A stretch of 64,000 nt of DNA from Rhodospirillales bacterium 24-66-33 (GTDB lineage: Bacteria; Pseudomonadota; Alphaproteobacteria; Reyranellales; Reyranellaceae), in assembly GCA_002281855.1 (NCBI GenBank), contig NCHQ01000005.1, positions 186,001 through 250,000 of the forward strand. Direction: 5' to 3'. The notes under the pieces were generated by a model that saw only the letters and a list, made by a program, of their open reading frames with translations, was not told the origin of the DNA and searched no databases. The position numbers and the translations under genes were made by a program. Below are positions 25,144-33,997 of the stretch, in pieces; position 1 is the stretch's first letter; each line of letters starts with the position of its first letter.

Positions 25144-25918
25144 TCGTCTCGACGCCGGCGGCGAAGGCCTGCTGCAGCAGCCAGACGTCGCCGGCGATCG
25201 AGACGAAGTCGTAGCCGAGTTTCACGAACTGCGCGGCCTGCTTGGCGTCGACGGCGAGGCGGCCGGCGGACTTGCCGTGCTTCTTCGCCGCCGCAATCGT
25301 GGCCTTCTCGGCATTGAGGAAATCGGGATGGTCGAAAGCGCCGGGCTCGCCCATGGCGACGGTGAAGTCGTTGTGGCCGAGCCACAGCATGTCGACGCCG
25401 GGCATGGCGGCGATCTCTTGGGCCGCGGCGGCGCCGCGCGGATCCTCGATCTGCAGGATGATGGCGGTGCGCGCATTCTGTTCGGCGAAGCGCGGCAGCA
25501 GCGGCTCGGAGCGCAGGGCGAAGCGCTCATGGGCGAGGCCCAGCGCTACGCCGCGCGTTCCGTCGGGCCAGTATTTCGCCGCGTCGAGCACCGCCCTGGC
25601 CTGCTCGACCGAGGACACGATCGGCACCATCACGCCGTCGGCGCCGGTGTCGAGCGCGCGCGAGATGTGATGACGCGACTGCGAGGGCACACGCACGACC
25701 AGCGGCAGGTTCGCAGCCTGCATGTAACGCACGACCTGGCGTACGGAATCGAAGCCGAAACCGGTATGCTCCATGTCGAGCACTGCGAACTCCGCGCCCG
25801 CCGCCCTCAGTATCTGGCCGATTCCCGGCGTCGCGAATTCGAACAGGAATGTCCCGATCTTCGTGGGCGTGGTGCCGACGAGCGCGCGCAGTCCGTAGCC
25901 TGCCCCGTTATTTGTCAT
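25127..25918 (-). CDS. HpcH/HpaI-family aldolase
   Basis: A 263-residue class II pyruvate aldolase or relative. KIGTFLFEFATPGIGQIL, FAVLDMEHTGFGFDSV (DxEH) and VRVPSQSRHHISRALDTGADGVMVPIVSS follow the family pattern. ALGLAHERFA (His/Arg), IILQIEDPRGAAAAQEIAAMPGVDMLWLGHNDFT and TVAMGEPGAF carry the metal ligands (Glu of QIED, Asp of GHND) and the conserved LG-x-x-D loop. ATG 25918 has the best start context. It cleaves 2-keto-4-hydroxy acids such as 4-hydroxy-2-oxoheptanedioate in known members; the substrate here is open. Convergent overlap with the P450. Confidence 0.88.
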   Translation of the reverse strand: MTNNGAGYGLRALVGTTPTKIGTFLFEFATPGIGQILRAAGAEFAVLDMEHTGFGFDSVRQVVRYMQAANLPLVVRVPSQSRHHISRALDTGADGVMVPIVSSVEQARAVLDAAKYWPDGTRGVALGLAHERFALRSEPLLPRFAEQNARTAIILQIEDPRGAAAAQEIAAMPGVDMLWLGHNDFTVAMGEPGAFDHPDFLNAEKATIAAAKKHGKSAGRLAVDAKQAAQFVKLGYDFVSIAGDVWLLQQAFAAGVETIRRES

Positions 25919-25992
25919 TGTCGTTTCCCCCTGTTGAGGGGCGATGCTAGCGTGGACCGTCCCCACGACACACCTTCTTTAGGGAGAGAAAT

Positions 25993-26619
25993 ATGAAGCT
26001 CTATTACATGCCCGGCGCCTGCTCGATCGGCATCCACGTACTGCTCGAGGAGATCGGCAAGCCCTACGACGTGCACAAGGTCGATGGCGCCAAGCAGGAG
26101 CAGTATGGGCCGGACTTCGTGGCGCTCAATCCGAAGTCGAAGGTGCCGACCCTGCAGCGCGAAGACGGCTCCGTGCTGACCGAGTTCCCCGCGATCGCCG
26201 TGTGGCTCGCCCGCAAGAATCCCGAGGCCGGCCTGCTGCCGTCAGACGCCGACGGCGAGGCGCGCGCGCTGGAGGCGATGGATTACGCAGTGTCGACCAT
26301 GCACATGCAGGGCTTCAGCCGCATGTTTCGTCCGGGCAATTACGCGCCGACCGAAGCCGACCACGACAAGGTCAAGGCGCGCGGCAAGGAGATTATGGAG
26401 AAGGGCCTGGCGCTGATGGACAAGGCGCTCGAAGGCAAGGAGTACCTGGCCGGCAAGTTCTCGGTGGCCGATGCGGCCCTGTTCTACGTCTCCTTCTGGG
26501 CGGCCGCCCGCATGAAGATGCCGCTGCCCAAGAACGTCGCCGCCCACTACGAGCGCATGAAGGCCCGTCCGGCCGTGCAGCGCGTGCTCGAGAAGGAAGG
26601 CCTGTCGGCCGCCGCCTGA
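25993..26619 (+). CDS. Glutathione S-transferase (beta-class like)
   Basis: A 208-residue GST. The N-terminal thioredoxin-like domain begins MKLYYMPGACSIGIHVLLEEIG, where the Cys of GACS is the beta-class active-site residue, and continues FVALNPKSKVPTLQREDGSVLTEFPAI with the cis-Pro (VP) and the E-x-x-A glutathione contacts. The helical C-terminal domain contains YLAGKFSVADAALFYVSFW, the typical SxxD N-cap box. GGGAGAG before the ATG supports the start. It probably detoxifies electrophiles or supports dehalogenation in the neighbouring oxidative pathways. Confidence 0.93.
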   Translation: MKLYYMPGACSIGIHVLLEEIGKPYDVHKVDGAKQEQYGPDFVALNPKSKVPTLQREDGSVLTEFPAIAVWLARKNPEAGLLPSDADGEARALEAMDYAVSTMHMQGFSRMFRPGNYAPTEADHDKVKARGKEIMEKGLALMDKALEGKEYLAGKFSVADAALFYVSFWAAARMKMPLPKNVAAHYERMKARPAVQRVLEKEGLSAAA

Positions 26620-26633
26620 TAACCGCGACTTCA

Positions 26634-26660
26634 GGACCGTCCCGCTGTGCGGGGCGGTCC
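26634..26660 (+). terminator. Terminator-like hairpin after the GST gene
   Basis: GGACCGTCCCGC (26634-26645) pairs with GCGGGGCGGTCC (26649-26660), 12 bp with one G-T pair and a 3-nt loop. There is no T-run after it, so termination is plausible rather than certain. Confidence 0.5.
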
Positions 26661-26719
26661 GACCGCGATCTTGCGACGGCGATCTTCGGTGCCGTCGCGC
26701 GCTGAGCTAAGCTCGCGCC

Positions 26720-27694
26720 ATGTCCTTGCCCGCCTCCCTGCGCGACCGCCTCCGCTTGCCGCTGATCGCGGCCCCCATGTTCCTGGTCTCGGGCCCCGCG
26801 CTCGTGACGGCGGCCTGCCGCGCCGGGGTCGTGGGCTCGTTCCCGACCGCCAACTGCCGCACGGTCGAGGAACTCGATGCCTGGCTGGCCGGCATGGTCG
26901 ACGACGCGAAGCGCGCCGCCGATAGCGAGGGGCGTGCGCCCGCGCCCTGGTGCCCGAACCTGATCGTGCATCGCTCCAACCCGCGCGTGCCCGAGGATCT
27001 CGCTGTCGTGCTGCGCCACAAGGCCGAGATCGTGATCACGTCGGTCGGCTCGCCCGAGCCGGTGATGAAGCCGTTGAAGGATGCGGGCTGCCTCGTGCTG
27101 GCCGACGTGGCCTCGGTGCGTCACGCCGAGAAGGCGGTGGCGGCGGGCGTCGACGGGCTGGTGCTGCTGACCGCCGGCGCCGGTGGCCAGACCGGCTGGG
27201 CCAATCCCTTCGCCTTCGTGCGGGCGGTGCGCGCGTTCTGGGACGGCATCGTCGTGATGGCGGGCGGCATGGCCGACGGTCACGCCGTGGCGGCTGCCCA
27301 GGCCTTGGGCTGCGATCTCGCCTACATGGGCACCAAGTTCATCGCCACGCGCGAGAGCCTGGCCAAGGACGCCTACAAGCAGATGCTGGTGTCGAGCCGC
27401 CTAGACGACGTGCTGCTTACGCGCGCCTTCACCGGGCTGGAGACCAACATGCTGCGCCCGTCGATCGCCGCGGCCGGCCTCGATCCGGACAACCTGCCGG
27501 CGCGCGGCAAGATCGATATTTCCAAGGACATCAACGCCGCCGAGCGCGAACGGCCGGACGCCAAGCGCTGGAAGGACATCTGGAGCGCCGGCCATTCGGT
27601 CTCGGGCGTGGTGGACGTGCCGTCGGTGGCGGCGCTGGTCGACCGCACCGCCACCGAATACGACTCCGCGTGCCGCTCAATGCAGCGTGTATAG
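26720..27694 (+). CDS. Nitronate monooxygenase / NPD-type flavoprotein
   Basis: A 324-residue FMN-dependent TIM-barrel protein. RLPLIAAPMFLVSGPALVTAACRAGVVGS is the N-terminal signature of the nitropropane-dioxygenase family. VMKPLKDAGCLVLADVASVRHAEKA and AAGVDGLVLLTAGAGGQTGW form the phosphate-binding part. FWDGIVVMAGGMADGHAVAAAQALGCDLAYMGTKFIATRES is the typical FMN loop and catalytic region. Members oxidise nitronates or act as quinone reductases or enoyl-type reductases; the exact class is not visible. It overlaps usg at the 3' end by 18 bp, convergent. Confidence 0.9.
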   Translation: MSLPASLRDRLRLPLIAAPMFLVSGPALVTAACRAGVVGSFPTANCRTVEELDAWLAGMVDDAKRAADSEGRAPAPWCPNLIVHRSNPRVPEDLAVVLRHKAEIVITSVGSPEPVMKPLKDAGCLVLADVASVRHAEKAVAAGVDGLVLLTAGAGGQTGWANPFAFVRAVRAFWDGIVVMAGGMADGHAVAAAQALGCDLAYMGTKFIATRESLAKDAYKQMLVSSRLDDVLLTRAFTGLETNMLRPSIAAAGLDPDNLPARGKIDISKDINAAERERPDAKRWKDIWSAGHSVSGVVDVPSVAALVDRTATEYDSACRSMQRV

Positions 27695-27943
27695 CCCGCA
27701 GGAGAAGCGGAATTCGGCCGGCTTCACCAGCTGGGCGTTCGCCACGCGCACGCGATGGACCTTGCCGTCGAGATTGTGCTCCCAGAACTCGAGGAACTTG
27801 GTGAGGGCGGGAAAACGAGGGGCCAGATCGAGGTTCTGCCAGAGGAAGCTCTGCAGGACGTGCTGGTGATCGGGCATCCAGTAGAGGATTTCGGCGGTCG
27901 TGATGCGGTAATCGTTGAGCTGCGCAACAAAACTACGATCCAT
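27677..27943 (-). CDS. Usg-family small protein
   Basis: An 88-residue cytoplasmic protein. TTAEILYWMPDHQHVLQSFLWQNLDLAPRFPALTKFLEFWE is highly characteristic of the usg family of alphaproteobacteria, first named from a reading frame upstream of a trp gene. VRVANAQLVKPAEFR follows as in other members. The function is unknown. It starts at ATG 27943 and is transcribed away from groESL. Confidence 0.85.
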   Translation of the reverse strand: MDRSFVAQLNDYRITTAEILYWMPDHQHVLQSFLWQNLDLAPRFPALTKFLEFWEHNLDGKVHRVRVANAQLVKPAEFRFSCGLYTLH

Positions 27944-28093
27944 TTAGACCCTCCTTGACTTGGTGCGCGTGGAAGAATAGTCACGCACCTCTCTCGGAAA
28001 ATCAGCAAAAATCGTTCCAGATCAAATAGTTAGCAGCGGCCTTGCCTGATTGCTGCTAGTGCGAACCTGGTTTGGGAACCTTTCGTGGGCTGC

Positions 28094-28123
28094 CTTGACT
28101 CAGGCACCCGACAACCCTAAATC
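28094..28123 (+). promoter_or_regulatory. Probable sigma-32-like groESL promoter
   Basis: CTTGACT at about 28094-28100 and CCCTAAAT at about 28115-28122, 16-17 bp apart, resemble the alphaproteobacterial heat-shock (RpoH) CTTG and CCCYATNT boxes. TTGACT / TAAATC could equally act as a sigma-70 promoter. It ends just before the CIRCE element and 100 bp before groES. Confidence 0.5.
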
Positions 28124-28133
28124 CCGTGCGCCA

Positions 28134-28160
28134 TTGGCACTCACTCTGTGAGAGTGCTGA
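28134..28160 (+). promoter_or_regulatory. CIRCE operator (HrcA binding site) upstream of groESL
   Basis: TTGGCACTC, a 9-nt spacer, then GAGTGCTGA. This matches the CIRCE consensus TTAGCACTC-N9-GAGTGCTAA at 16 of 18 positions, and the two changes (A to G and A to G) are one in each arm. It lies 64 bp before groES, where HrcA would repress transcription. Confidence 0.93.
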
Positions 28161-28223
28161 CAGCACTACATTCACCGCGGCCATTCGGTCGCGCAGGGTC
28201 AATCATTCACTGGAGGAAGAACC

Positions 28224-28538
28224 ATGAAGTTCCGTCCGCTTCACGACCGGGTCGTGGTCAAGCGCGTCGAGGAAGAAGGCAAGACCAAGGGCGGGATCAT
28301 CATTCCCGACACCGCCAAGGAAAAGCCGATGGAAGGCGAGATCGTCGCCGTCGGTCCGGGCGCCCGCGACGAGAAGGGCAATCTGGTCCCGCTCGACGTC
28401 AAGAAGGGCGACCGCATCCTGTTCGGCAAGTGGTCGGGCACCGAGATCAAGCTCGATGGCCAGGATCTCCTGATCATGAAGGAATCCGACATCATGGGCA
28501 TCATCGAGGGTTCCGCCTCGATGAAGAAGGCCGCCTGA
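28224..28538 (+). CDS. groES: Co-chaperonin GroES
   Basis: A 104-residue lid of the GroEL chamber. The sequence [35 protein letters not shown] is the canonical N-terminus with the mobile loop (GGIIIPDTA) that binds GroEL. The roof hairpin and [18 protein letters not shown] follow, and [10 protein letters not shown] is the usual GDxVLFGKW form. The ATG at 28224 has GGAGG upstream. It is expressed with groEL, 51 bp downstream, from the heat-shock promoter and CIRCE operator. Confidence 0.98.
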   Translation: MKFRPLHDRVVVKRVEEEGKTKGGIIIPDTAKEKPMEGEIVAVGPGARDEKGNLVPLDVKKGDRILFGKWSGTEIKLDGQDLLIMKESDIMGIIEGSASMKKAA

Positions 28539-28586
28539 GCTTCGCTCGGCATCACCGAAAACCAAAACGACATTCGAGAGGAATAG

Positions 28587-30230
<1,644 letters not shown>

Positions 30231-30254
30231 GTCCAGTCTTCTCAGAGAAATTGG

Positions 30255-30288
30255 AAAGGCCGGGGAGCGATCCCCGGCCTTTTCTTTT
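30255..30288 (+). terminator. Rho-independent terminator after groEL
   Basis: AAAGGCCGGGGA pairs perfectly with TCCCCGGCCTTT around a 4-nt loop, followed by TCTTTT. It lies 24 bp after the groEL stop codon. Confidence 0.95.
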
Positions 30289-30328
30289 GGAAAGTTGTAT
30301 AGTTCCAGCCATCGGGAGGGCTGAAGAC

Positions 30329-30862
30329 ATGCGATGGCTCTGGGTGGCTGCTGGTGTGTTGCTTGCATTGCCGGCCACCGCTCGCGAGGCTCAAGATTAC
30401 AAGGCCAGCGAGAAGTCAATCGTGAGCTGTATCGAGGCGGCAGAAGCGTCTCTGTCTCAAACCGGCACGGACATCACTCGCCAGTGCATCGGCATAGAGA
30501 CACGAAACTGCATGAGCAGCACCGAAGACACCTATCAGGCGCATAAACGAATGTTCTGCGCCTCTGCGGAGGCTGAAGTCTGGTTCAAGCTCATGCAGGA
30601 CGCGTTTGCGGCTCTGATTGCGCGCTACACGAAGCATGATGCGGAGGAGAGCCAGAGACAGACAGGCGTCGAGTACGAGCCTGTCGTTCCTGCTTTGAAG
30701 CAAGCGCACGAAGCCTGGGAGCAAGGTAAGGACTGCGAATTCGCGCGGATTCAACCTGGCATGGGCACTGACAGGATCGATGCGCCCGCGCGGTGCGGGC
30801 GCGATCAAGTGGCGGCACGCGCTCTGACATATCGCCGTTGGCTCAGAGGGCAACCTTATTGA
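30329..30862 (+). CDS. Small exported protein, possibly LprI-like
   Basis: A 177-residue protein starting MRWLWVAAGVLLALPATAREAQD, a Sec signal. The GGGAGGG site supports ATG 30329. The mature part is helical and hydrophilic with five Cys: VSCIEAAEAS, RQCIGIETRNCMSSTEDT, MFCASAEAE and KDCEFA. This Cys plan and the acidic ends resemble lysozyme-inhibitor LprI-like (DUF1311) proteins, but the match is weak. Base composition is noticeably less G+C-rich than in the flanking groEL and NUDIX genes, which could mean more recent acquisition. Unknown function. Confidence 0.7.
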   Translation: MRWLWVAAGVLLALPATAREAQDYKASEKSIVSCIEAAEASLSQTGTDITRQCIGIETRNCMSSTEDTYQAHKRMFCASAEAEVWFKLMQDAFAALIARYTKHDAEESQRQTGVEYEPVVPALKQAHEAWEQGKDCEFARIQPGMGTDRIDAPARCGRDQVAARALTYRRWLRGQPY

Positions 30863-31275
30863 CCGCTAGCGAGTCCTACCCCGTGTCTGTGAAGGGCGTG
30901 CTGATCCACGACGGCTGCGTCCTGTTGCTGCTCAACGAGCGCGACGAATGGGATCTGCCCGGCGGACGACCCGATCCGGGCGAGGATCGTCGGGCGGCGC
31001 TGGTGCGCGAGGTGCGTGAGGAGACGGGGCTGGCGGTCGAGGTCGGCGCGCTCGTCGACGAGCATCTGTTCGAGGTGCTGCCGCAGCGCTTCGTGCGGAT
31101 CGTTGCCTATGGTTGCACGCTCGGGACCGAGGGCACGATTGCCCTCAGTCCTGAACATCGCGAAGCGTGCTGGGTTGAGCTCACGGCGCTTGGCGAGCGT
31201 ATCTCCGGCCGGCTGTTGCCGGCAGGCTATCTTGGCGCGATCCGCCAGGCCGCCTGCCAACCCTCGTCACCGTAG
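30859..31275 (+). CDS. NUDIX hydrolase
   Basis: A protein of about 138 residues. The NUDIX box is complete: GRPDPGEDRRAALVREVREE then TGL (G-x5-E-x7-REVxEExGL). Upstream VKGVLIHDGCVLLLLNERDEWDLPGG gives the first strand and the usual W-x-L-P-G-G. No ATG lies in a good position; the chosen start is TTG 30859, overlapping the stop of the previous gene as TTGA, which suggests coupling. GTG codons a few residues in are alternatives. It cleaves nucleoside diphosphate-linked compounds; substrate unknown. Its 3' end overlaps the convergent gene by 49 bp. Confidence 0.85.
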   Translation: MTASESYPVSVKGVLIHDGCVLLLLNERDEWDLPGGRPDPGEDRRAALVREVREETGLAVEVGALVDEHLFEVLPQRFVRIVAYGCTLGTEGTIALSPEHREACWVELTALGERISGRLLPAGYLGAIRQAACQPSSP

Positions 31276-32288
31276 CTGCGGCTCGTCTCAAGCTTGAGGA
31301 AGCGGTCGTGCGCCCCGGCGGCGCCGAGCCACAGCTCGTTCCAGGCGTCGAAGCCGGCCAGCAGGTCGACGAGTTGAAGGTCCCGCGCGAGCTTCCAGCC
31401 CTGCATGCGAACGACTACGGCACCGTCCTTCTCCTCGGTGCTGATCTCCTCGCCCTCGGCGGATAGAAGGGCCGTCAGCCAGCGCGCGAACAGGCGGGCG
31501 CTGTCTAGGTCGCCTCTCTCCACGTCGGTCGGCAGGTCGAGGTCTCGCGCGGTCTCCTCGTGGAACTGCAGCCCCACCAGACGCGCTACGCGGCCCATCT
31601 CGAGCTGGGCGTCCTGCGGGCCCAGAAGGTCCTGCAGCACTGGCAGCATGGTCTGCACGTAACCCATCGCGTAGGAGCGGAACGTGCGCAGCCGGCGCTC
31701 CTCGGGCCAGTTCTCCGTGGCGAGCTTCGGCTGCGTCTTCCAGTCGATGCGCGGCATCTCCTCGTCATAGGCGAAGCGCACGCGCTCCTCCTCCTTCAGG
31801 GGGCGGCCGTAATCGTAATAGTAGCCTTCGAGGCCCGGCTTGCCGTCGACCGTCATGCCGGTACAGACGAAGCCGAGGCCGGGATTGTTCAGCGAGACGC
31901 CGTTGTGGCCGTGCCAGCCGTGCAGGAACGCCGCCGACACGTCGTGCGGCACCGCCGCGATGGCGGTTCCCTTCCACATCCAGCGCGGCGGCGGATAGCG
32001 CACCCAGGCCTTGGTATCGCTCTCGCGCAGGTAGCCTGTCTTCACACCGCCCAGCGCGTTGGAATGGTAGTGGTAGAGCGCGCAGGCCGGCGCGTCCTTC
32101 TCGTCCGCGAGGCCGAGCTTCTGCAGGCCGGGCAGGAACTTCTCGAGGTGCTGCCGGCGGAAATGGCGGAAGATGTATTCGCGCGCCGTATCGCTGCCGC
32201 GTCGCGAGACGAGGCCGATGACCAGCGCCGTCATCAGCGCATTGTAGAGCGTGCCGACCGCCCTGTAGGCGGCTTCACTAGCCATCAT
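31227..32288 (-). CDS. Unrecognised 353-residue protein in the rhodanese operon
   Basis: No family is recognised with confidence. The N-terminus (YNALMTALVIGLVSRR) has one mildly hydrophobic helix but no clear signal. The middle contains LYHYHSNALGGVKTGYLRE, WVRYPPPRWMWKGTAIAAVP and FLHGWHGHNGVSLNNPGLGFVCTG, with several His (HGWHGH, HYH), which could bind metal. A later part has GLEGYYYDYGRPLKEEERVRF and GLQFHEETARDLDLPT. The sequence is full of aromatic residues, unlike a low-complexity artefact, and codon use matches the neighbours. It lies last in a three-gene operon after rhodanese and DUF1330, overlapping the latter by 11 bp. A relation to L-2-amino-thiazoline-4-carboxylic acid hydrolase-type proteins is only a guess. 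Confidence 0.8.
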   Translation of the reverse strand: MMASEAAYRAVGTLYNALMTALVIGLVSRRGSDTAREYIFRHFRRQHLEKFLPGLQKLGLADEKDAPACALYHYHSNALGGVKTGYLRESDTKAWVRYPPPRWMWKGTAIAAVPHDVSAAFLHGWHGHNGVSLNNPGLGFVCTGMTVDGKPGLEGYYYDYGRPLKEEERVRFAYDEEMPRIDWKTQPKLATENWPEERRLRTFRSYAMGYVQTMLPVLQDLLGPQDAQLEMGRVARLVGLQFHEETARDLDLPTDVERGDLDSARLFARWLTALLSAEGEEISTEEKDGAVVVRMQGWKLARDLQLVDLLAGFDAWNELWLGAAGAHDRFLKLETSRSYGDEGWQAAWRIAPR

Positions 32289-32571
32289 GGCCGTCGATCA
32301 GGATCGCCTTGGAGTGGCCGGCCTTCAGCCGCATCGCGAGTACGGGCTTGTATTCCTCGGAATGATAGAAGCGCTCGGCCTTGGCGCGGTCGGGGAATTC
32401 CAGCACGACGACGCGTGCCGGCGTCCAGCCGCCTTCCAGGCTGGTGCAATGACCGCCGCGCACGATGAACTTGCCGCCGAATTTGGAGACGAGGCCGGGC
32501 GTGTGCTTGCGGTACTCGTTCATCAACTCTTCGTCCTTGGTGTCGATCTCGACGATGATATAGGCCGTCAC
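32278..32571 (-). CDS. DUF1330 small protein (GTG start)
   Basis: A 97-residue protein with the DUF1330 pattern: TAYIIVEIDTKDEELMNEYRKHTPGLVSKFGGKFIVRGG, then EGGWTPARVVVLEFPDRAKAERFYHSEEYKPV. It is a ferredoxin-like (dimeric alpha-beta barrel) fold of unknown biochemical role. The start is GTG 32571, supported by GGGAGG a few bases upstream; no ATG fits. It lies between the rhodanese (14 bp) and the 353-residue gene (11-bp overlap), so all three are co-transcribed. Confidence 0.92.
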   Translation of the reverse strand: MTAYIIVEIDTKDEELMNEYRKHTPGLVSKFGGKFIVRGGHCTSLEGGWTPARVVVLEFPDRAKAERFYHSEEYKPVLAMRLKAGHSKAILIDGHDG

Positions 32572-32585
32572 GTTTTCCTCCCTCG

Positions 32586-33449
32586 TCAGCCGGCTTCCAT
32601 GGGCAGGGAGGGATCGTTGGCCCATTCCTGCATCGAGTTGTCGTACACCGAGACGTTCCTGTGACCCAAGAGGGCGGTGAGGACGAAAGCGTCGAGCGTG
32701 GCGGCTATGCCGCCGCCGCAATAGACCAGAACGCGCTTGTCGGGGGCGGCGCCGACGGCTTCGAAGGCGGCACGCAGCTCGGCGATCGGCTTCAGCGCCT
32801 TGTCTGGCCCGAACAGGCTGGCGGCCGGGACGTACGACGAGCCGGCGATGCGGCCGGCGCGGCCATAGACCACGCCGCCGGCGCCGGTGTGCTGGTCGTG
32901 ACTGAGCGCATTCAGGGTCAGGGTCGAGGGATCGCCGATCGCGCCCTTGATTACGCCCTTGCCGACGAAGATCTCCGGACGCGCGCGCAGCGACAAGGTT
33001 GCCAGGGGATAGATGACGGGCTCGGTCGAGAGCGGGCGGCCTTCCGCCTTCCACTTGTCGAGGCCGCCGTCGAGGATCGCGACCTCGTCGAAGCCGATGG
33101 CGCGCAGCATCCACCAGATGCGGGTCGCCCAGACCGGCGAGGCATGGCTGTAGAGGACAACGAAGGTCCCATGGCCGACGCCCTTGGCCGCGAAGGCCCG
33201 GGTGAGGTCCTCGAGCGATGGAAGGGTGAAGCGGAGCGCGGATGTTTTGTCGGAGAGGTCAGCCTGGAGATCGAGATAGGCCGCGCCCGGTATGTGACCC
33301 GTGTCGTAGTTGGCGCGTCCGCTTTCGGCGACGTAGCGGCCGTCGGGCCCGGGCTTCAGGTAGGTGGTACAGTCGAAGACGCGAAGCGCCGGCGCGCCGA
33401 GCTGGCGCGTGAGATCGTCTGTCGTGATCAGGTTGGCCGAATGGGCCAT
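32586..33449 (-). CDS. Thiosulfate/3-mercaptopyruvate sulfurtransferase (two rhodanese domains)
   Basis: A 287-residue protein with tandem rhodanese domains. The inactive N-terminal domain has RVFDCTTYLKP, YDTGHIPGAAYLDL and VLYSHASPVWATRIWWMLRAIGFDEVAILDGGLDKWKAEGRP. The C-terminal domain has KRVLVYCGGGIAATLDAFVLTALLGHRNVSVYDNSMQEW, where Cys in VYCGGGIAAT is the active persulfide residue. The loop CGGGIAA differs from the CRSGVT of mercaptopyruvate sulfurtransferase and is closer to thiosulfate types, so the sulfur donor is open. The domain spacing and length are normal for the family. It is first in a three-gene operon. Confidence 0.92.
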   Translation of the reverse strand: MAHSANLITTDDLTRQLGAPALRVFDCTTYLKPGPDGRYVAESGRANYDTGHIPGAAYLDLQADLSDKTSALRFTLPSLEDLTRAFAAKGVGHGTFVVLYSHASPVWATRIWWMLRAIGFDEVAILDGGLDKWKAEGRPLSTEPVIYPLATLSLRARPEIFVGKGVIKGAIGDPSTLTLNALSHDQHTGAGGVVYGRAGRIAGSSYVPAASLFGPDKALKPIAELRAAFEAVGAAPDKRVLVYCGGGIAATLDAFVLTALLGHRNVSVYDNSMQEWANDPSLPMEAG

Positions 33450-33511
33450 ATCGCTCTCCCGGGTTTGGGGAGAGCGGAGACTAGCGTGGTTCGACCGAAC
33501 CCTGCCTCAAG

Positions 33512-33871
33512 TTAAATCGTCTTGGACGGCAGCGGCGGAACGGTGACCGGTCCGGAGGACGGGCTTGCCGACGGTGCCGGAGCAGCCGGCGGCATCGACT
33601 GCAGCTGGCCCATTTCAGGCGACTTCGGAGCGGCCGGCGTGGTGGTGGTTTTCTTCGTCTTCTTCTTCGGTGCCTTCGCGACCTGGACCTTCTTCAGGCA
33701 GGCGCTGCGCTGCGAGCTGCTCTTGATCTTGTTGCAGGAGGCGGTCGTGGCCGCCTTCGGCTTGGCTGTGGGGGCGGTGGTCGGCGCAGGCAGGGTCTCA
33801 TCCTGCGCGAAGGACGGGGCGGCAAAGGCGACCGCTGCCAGGGCGGCCATGCCGGCGATCAAAAGACGCAT
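33512..33871 (-). CDS. Small exported Lys/Pro/Thr-rich protein
   Basis: A 119-residue protein with a clear signal peptide (MRLLIAGMAALAAVAFAAPSFAQ). The mature part is low complexity: Thr/Ala/Lys-rich, then one short ordered stretch, SCNKIKSSSQRSACLKKVQ with two Cys, then KAPKKKTKKTTTTPAAPKSPEM and a Pro/Ser tail. The Cys pair in a K-rich helix loosely resembles PsiF-type repeats, but the identity is not supported. Strong positive charge suggests interaction with the cell envelope or nucleic acid. Function unknown. It is a single gene between rhodanese and the AEC carrier. Confidence 0.75.
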   Translation of the reverse strand: MRLLIAGMAALAAVAFAAPSFAQDETLPAPTTAPTAKPKAATTASCNKIKSSSQRSACLKKVQVAKAPKKKTKKTTTTPAAPKSPEMGQLQSMPPAAPAPSASPSSGPVTVPPLPSKTI

Positions 33872-33997
33872 GAAATTCTCCCGGGCCGCTTGCGATGAGG
33901 GACGAACGCGGCCTCAATATATCCTTAAAATGCTATGTGATTTGTGGCATTTATGTCAAATTCTTAATAGATTAGAGCAACTGCAATCGGAAAGCCC

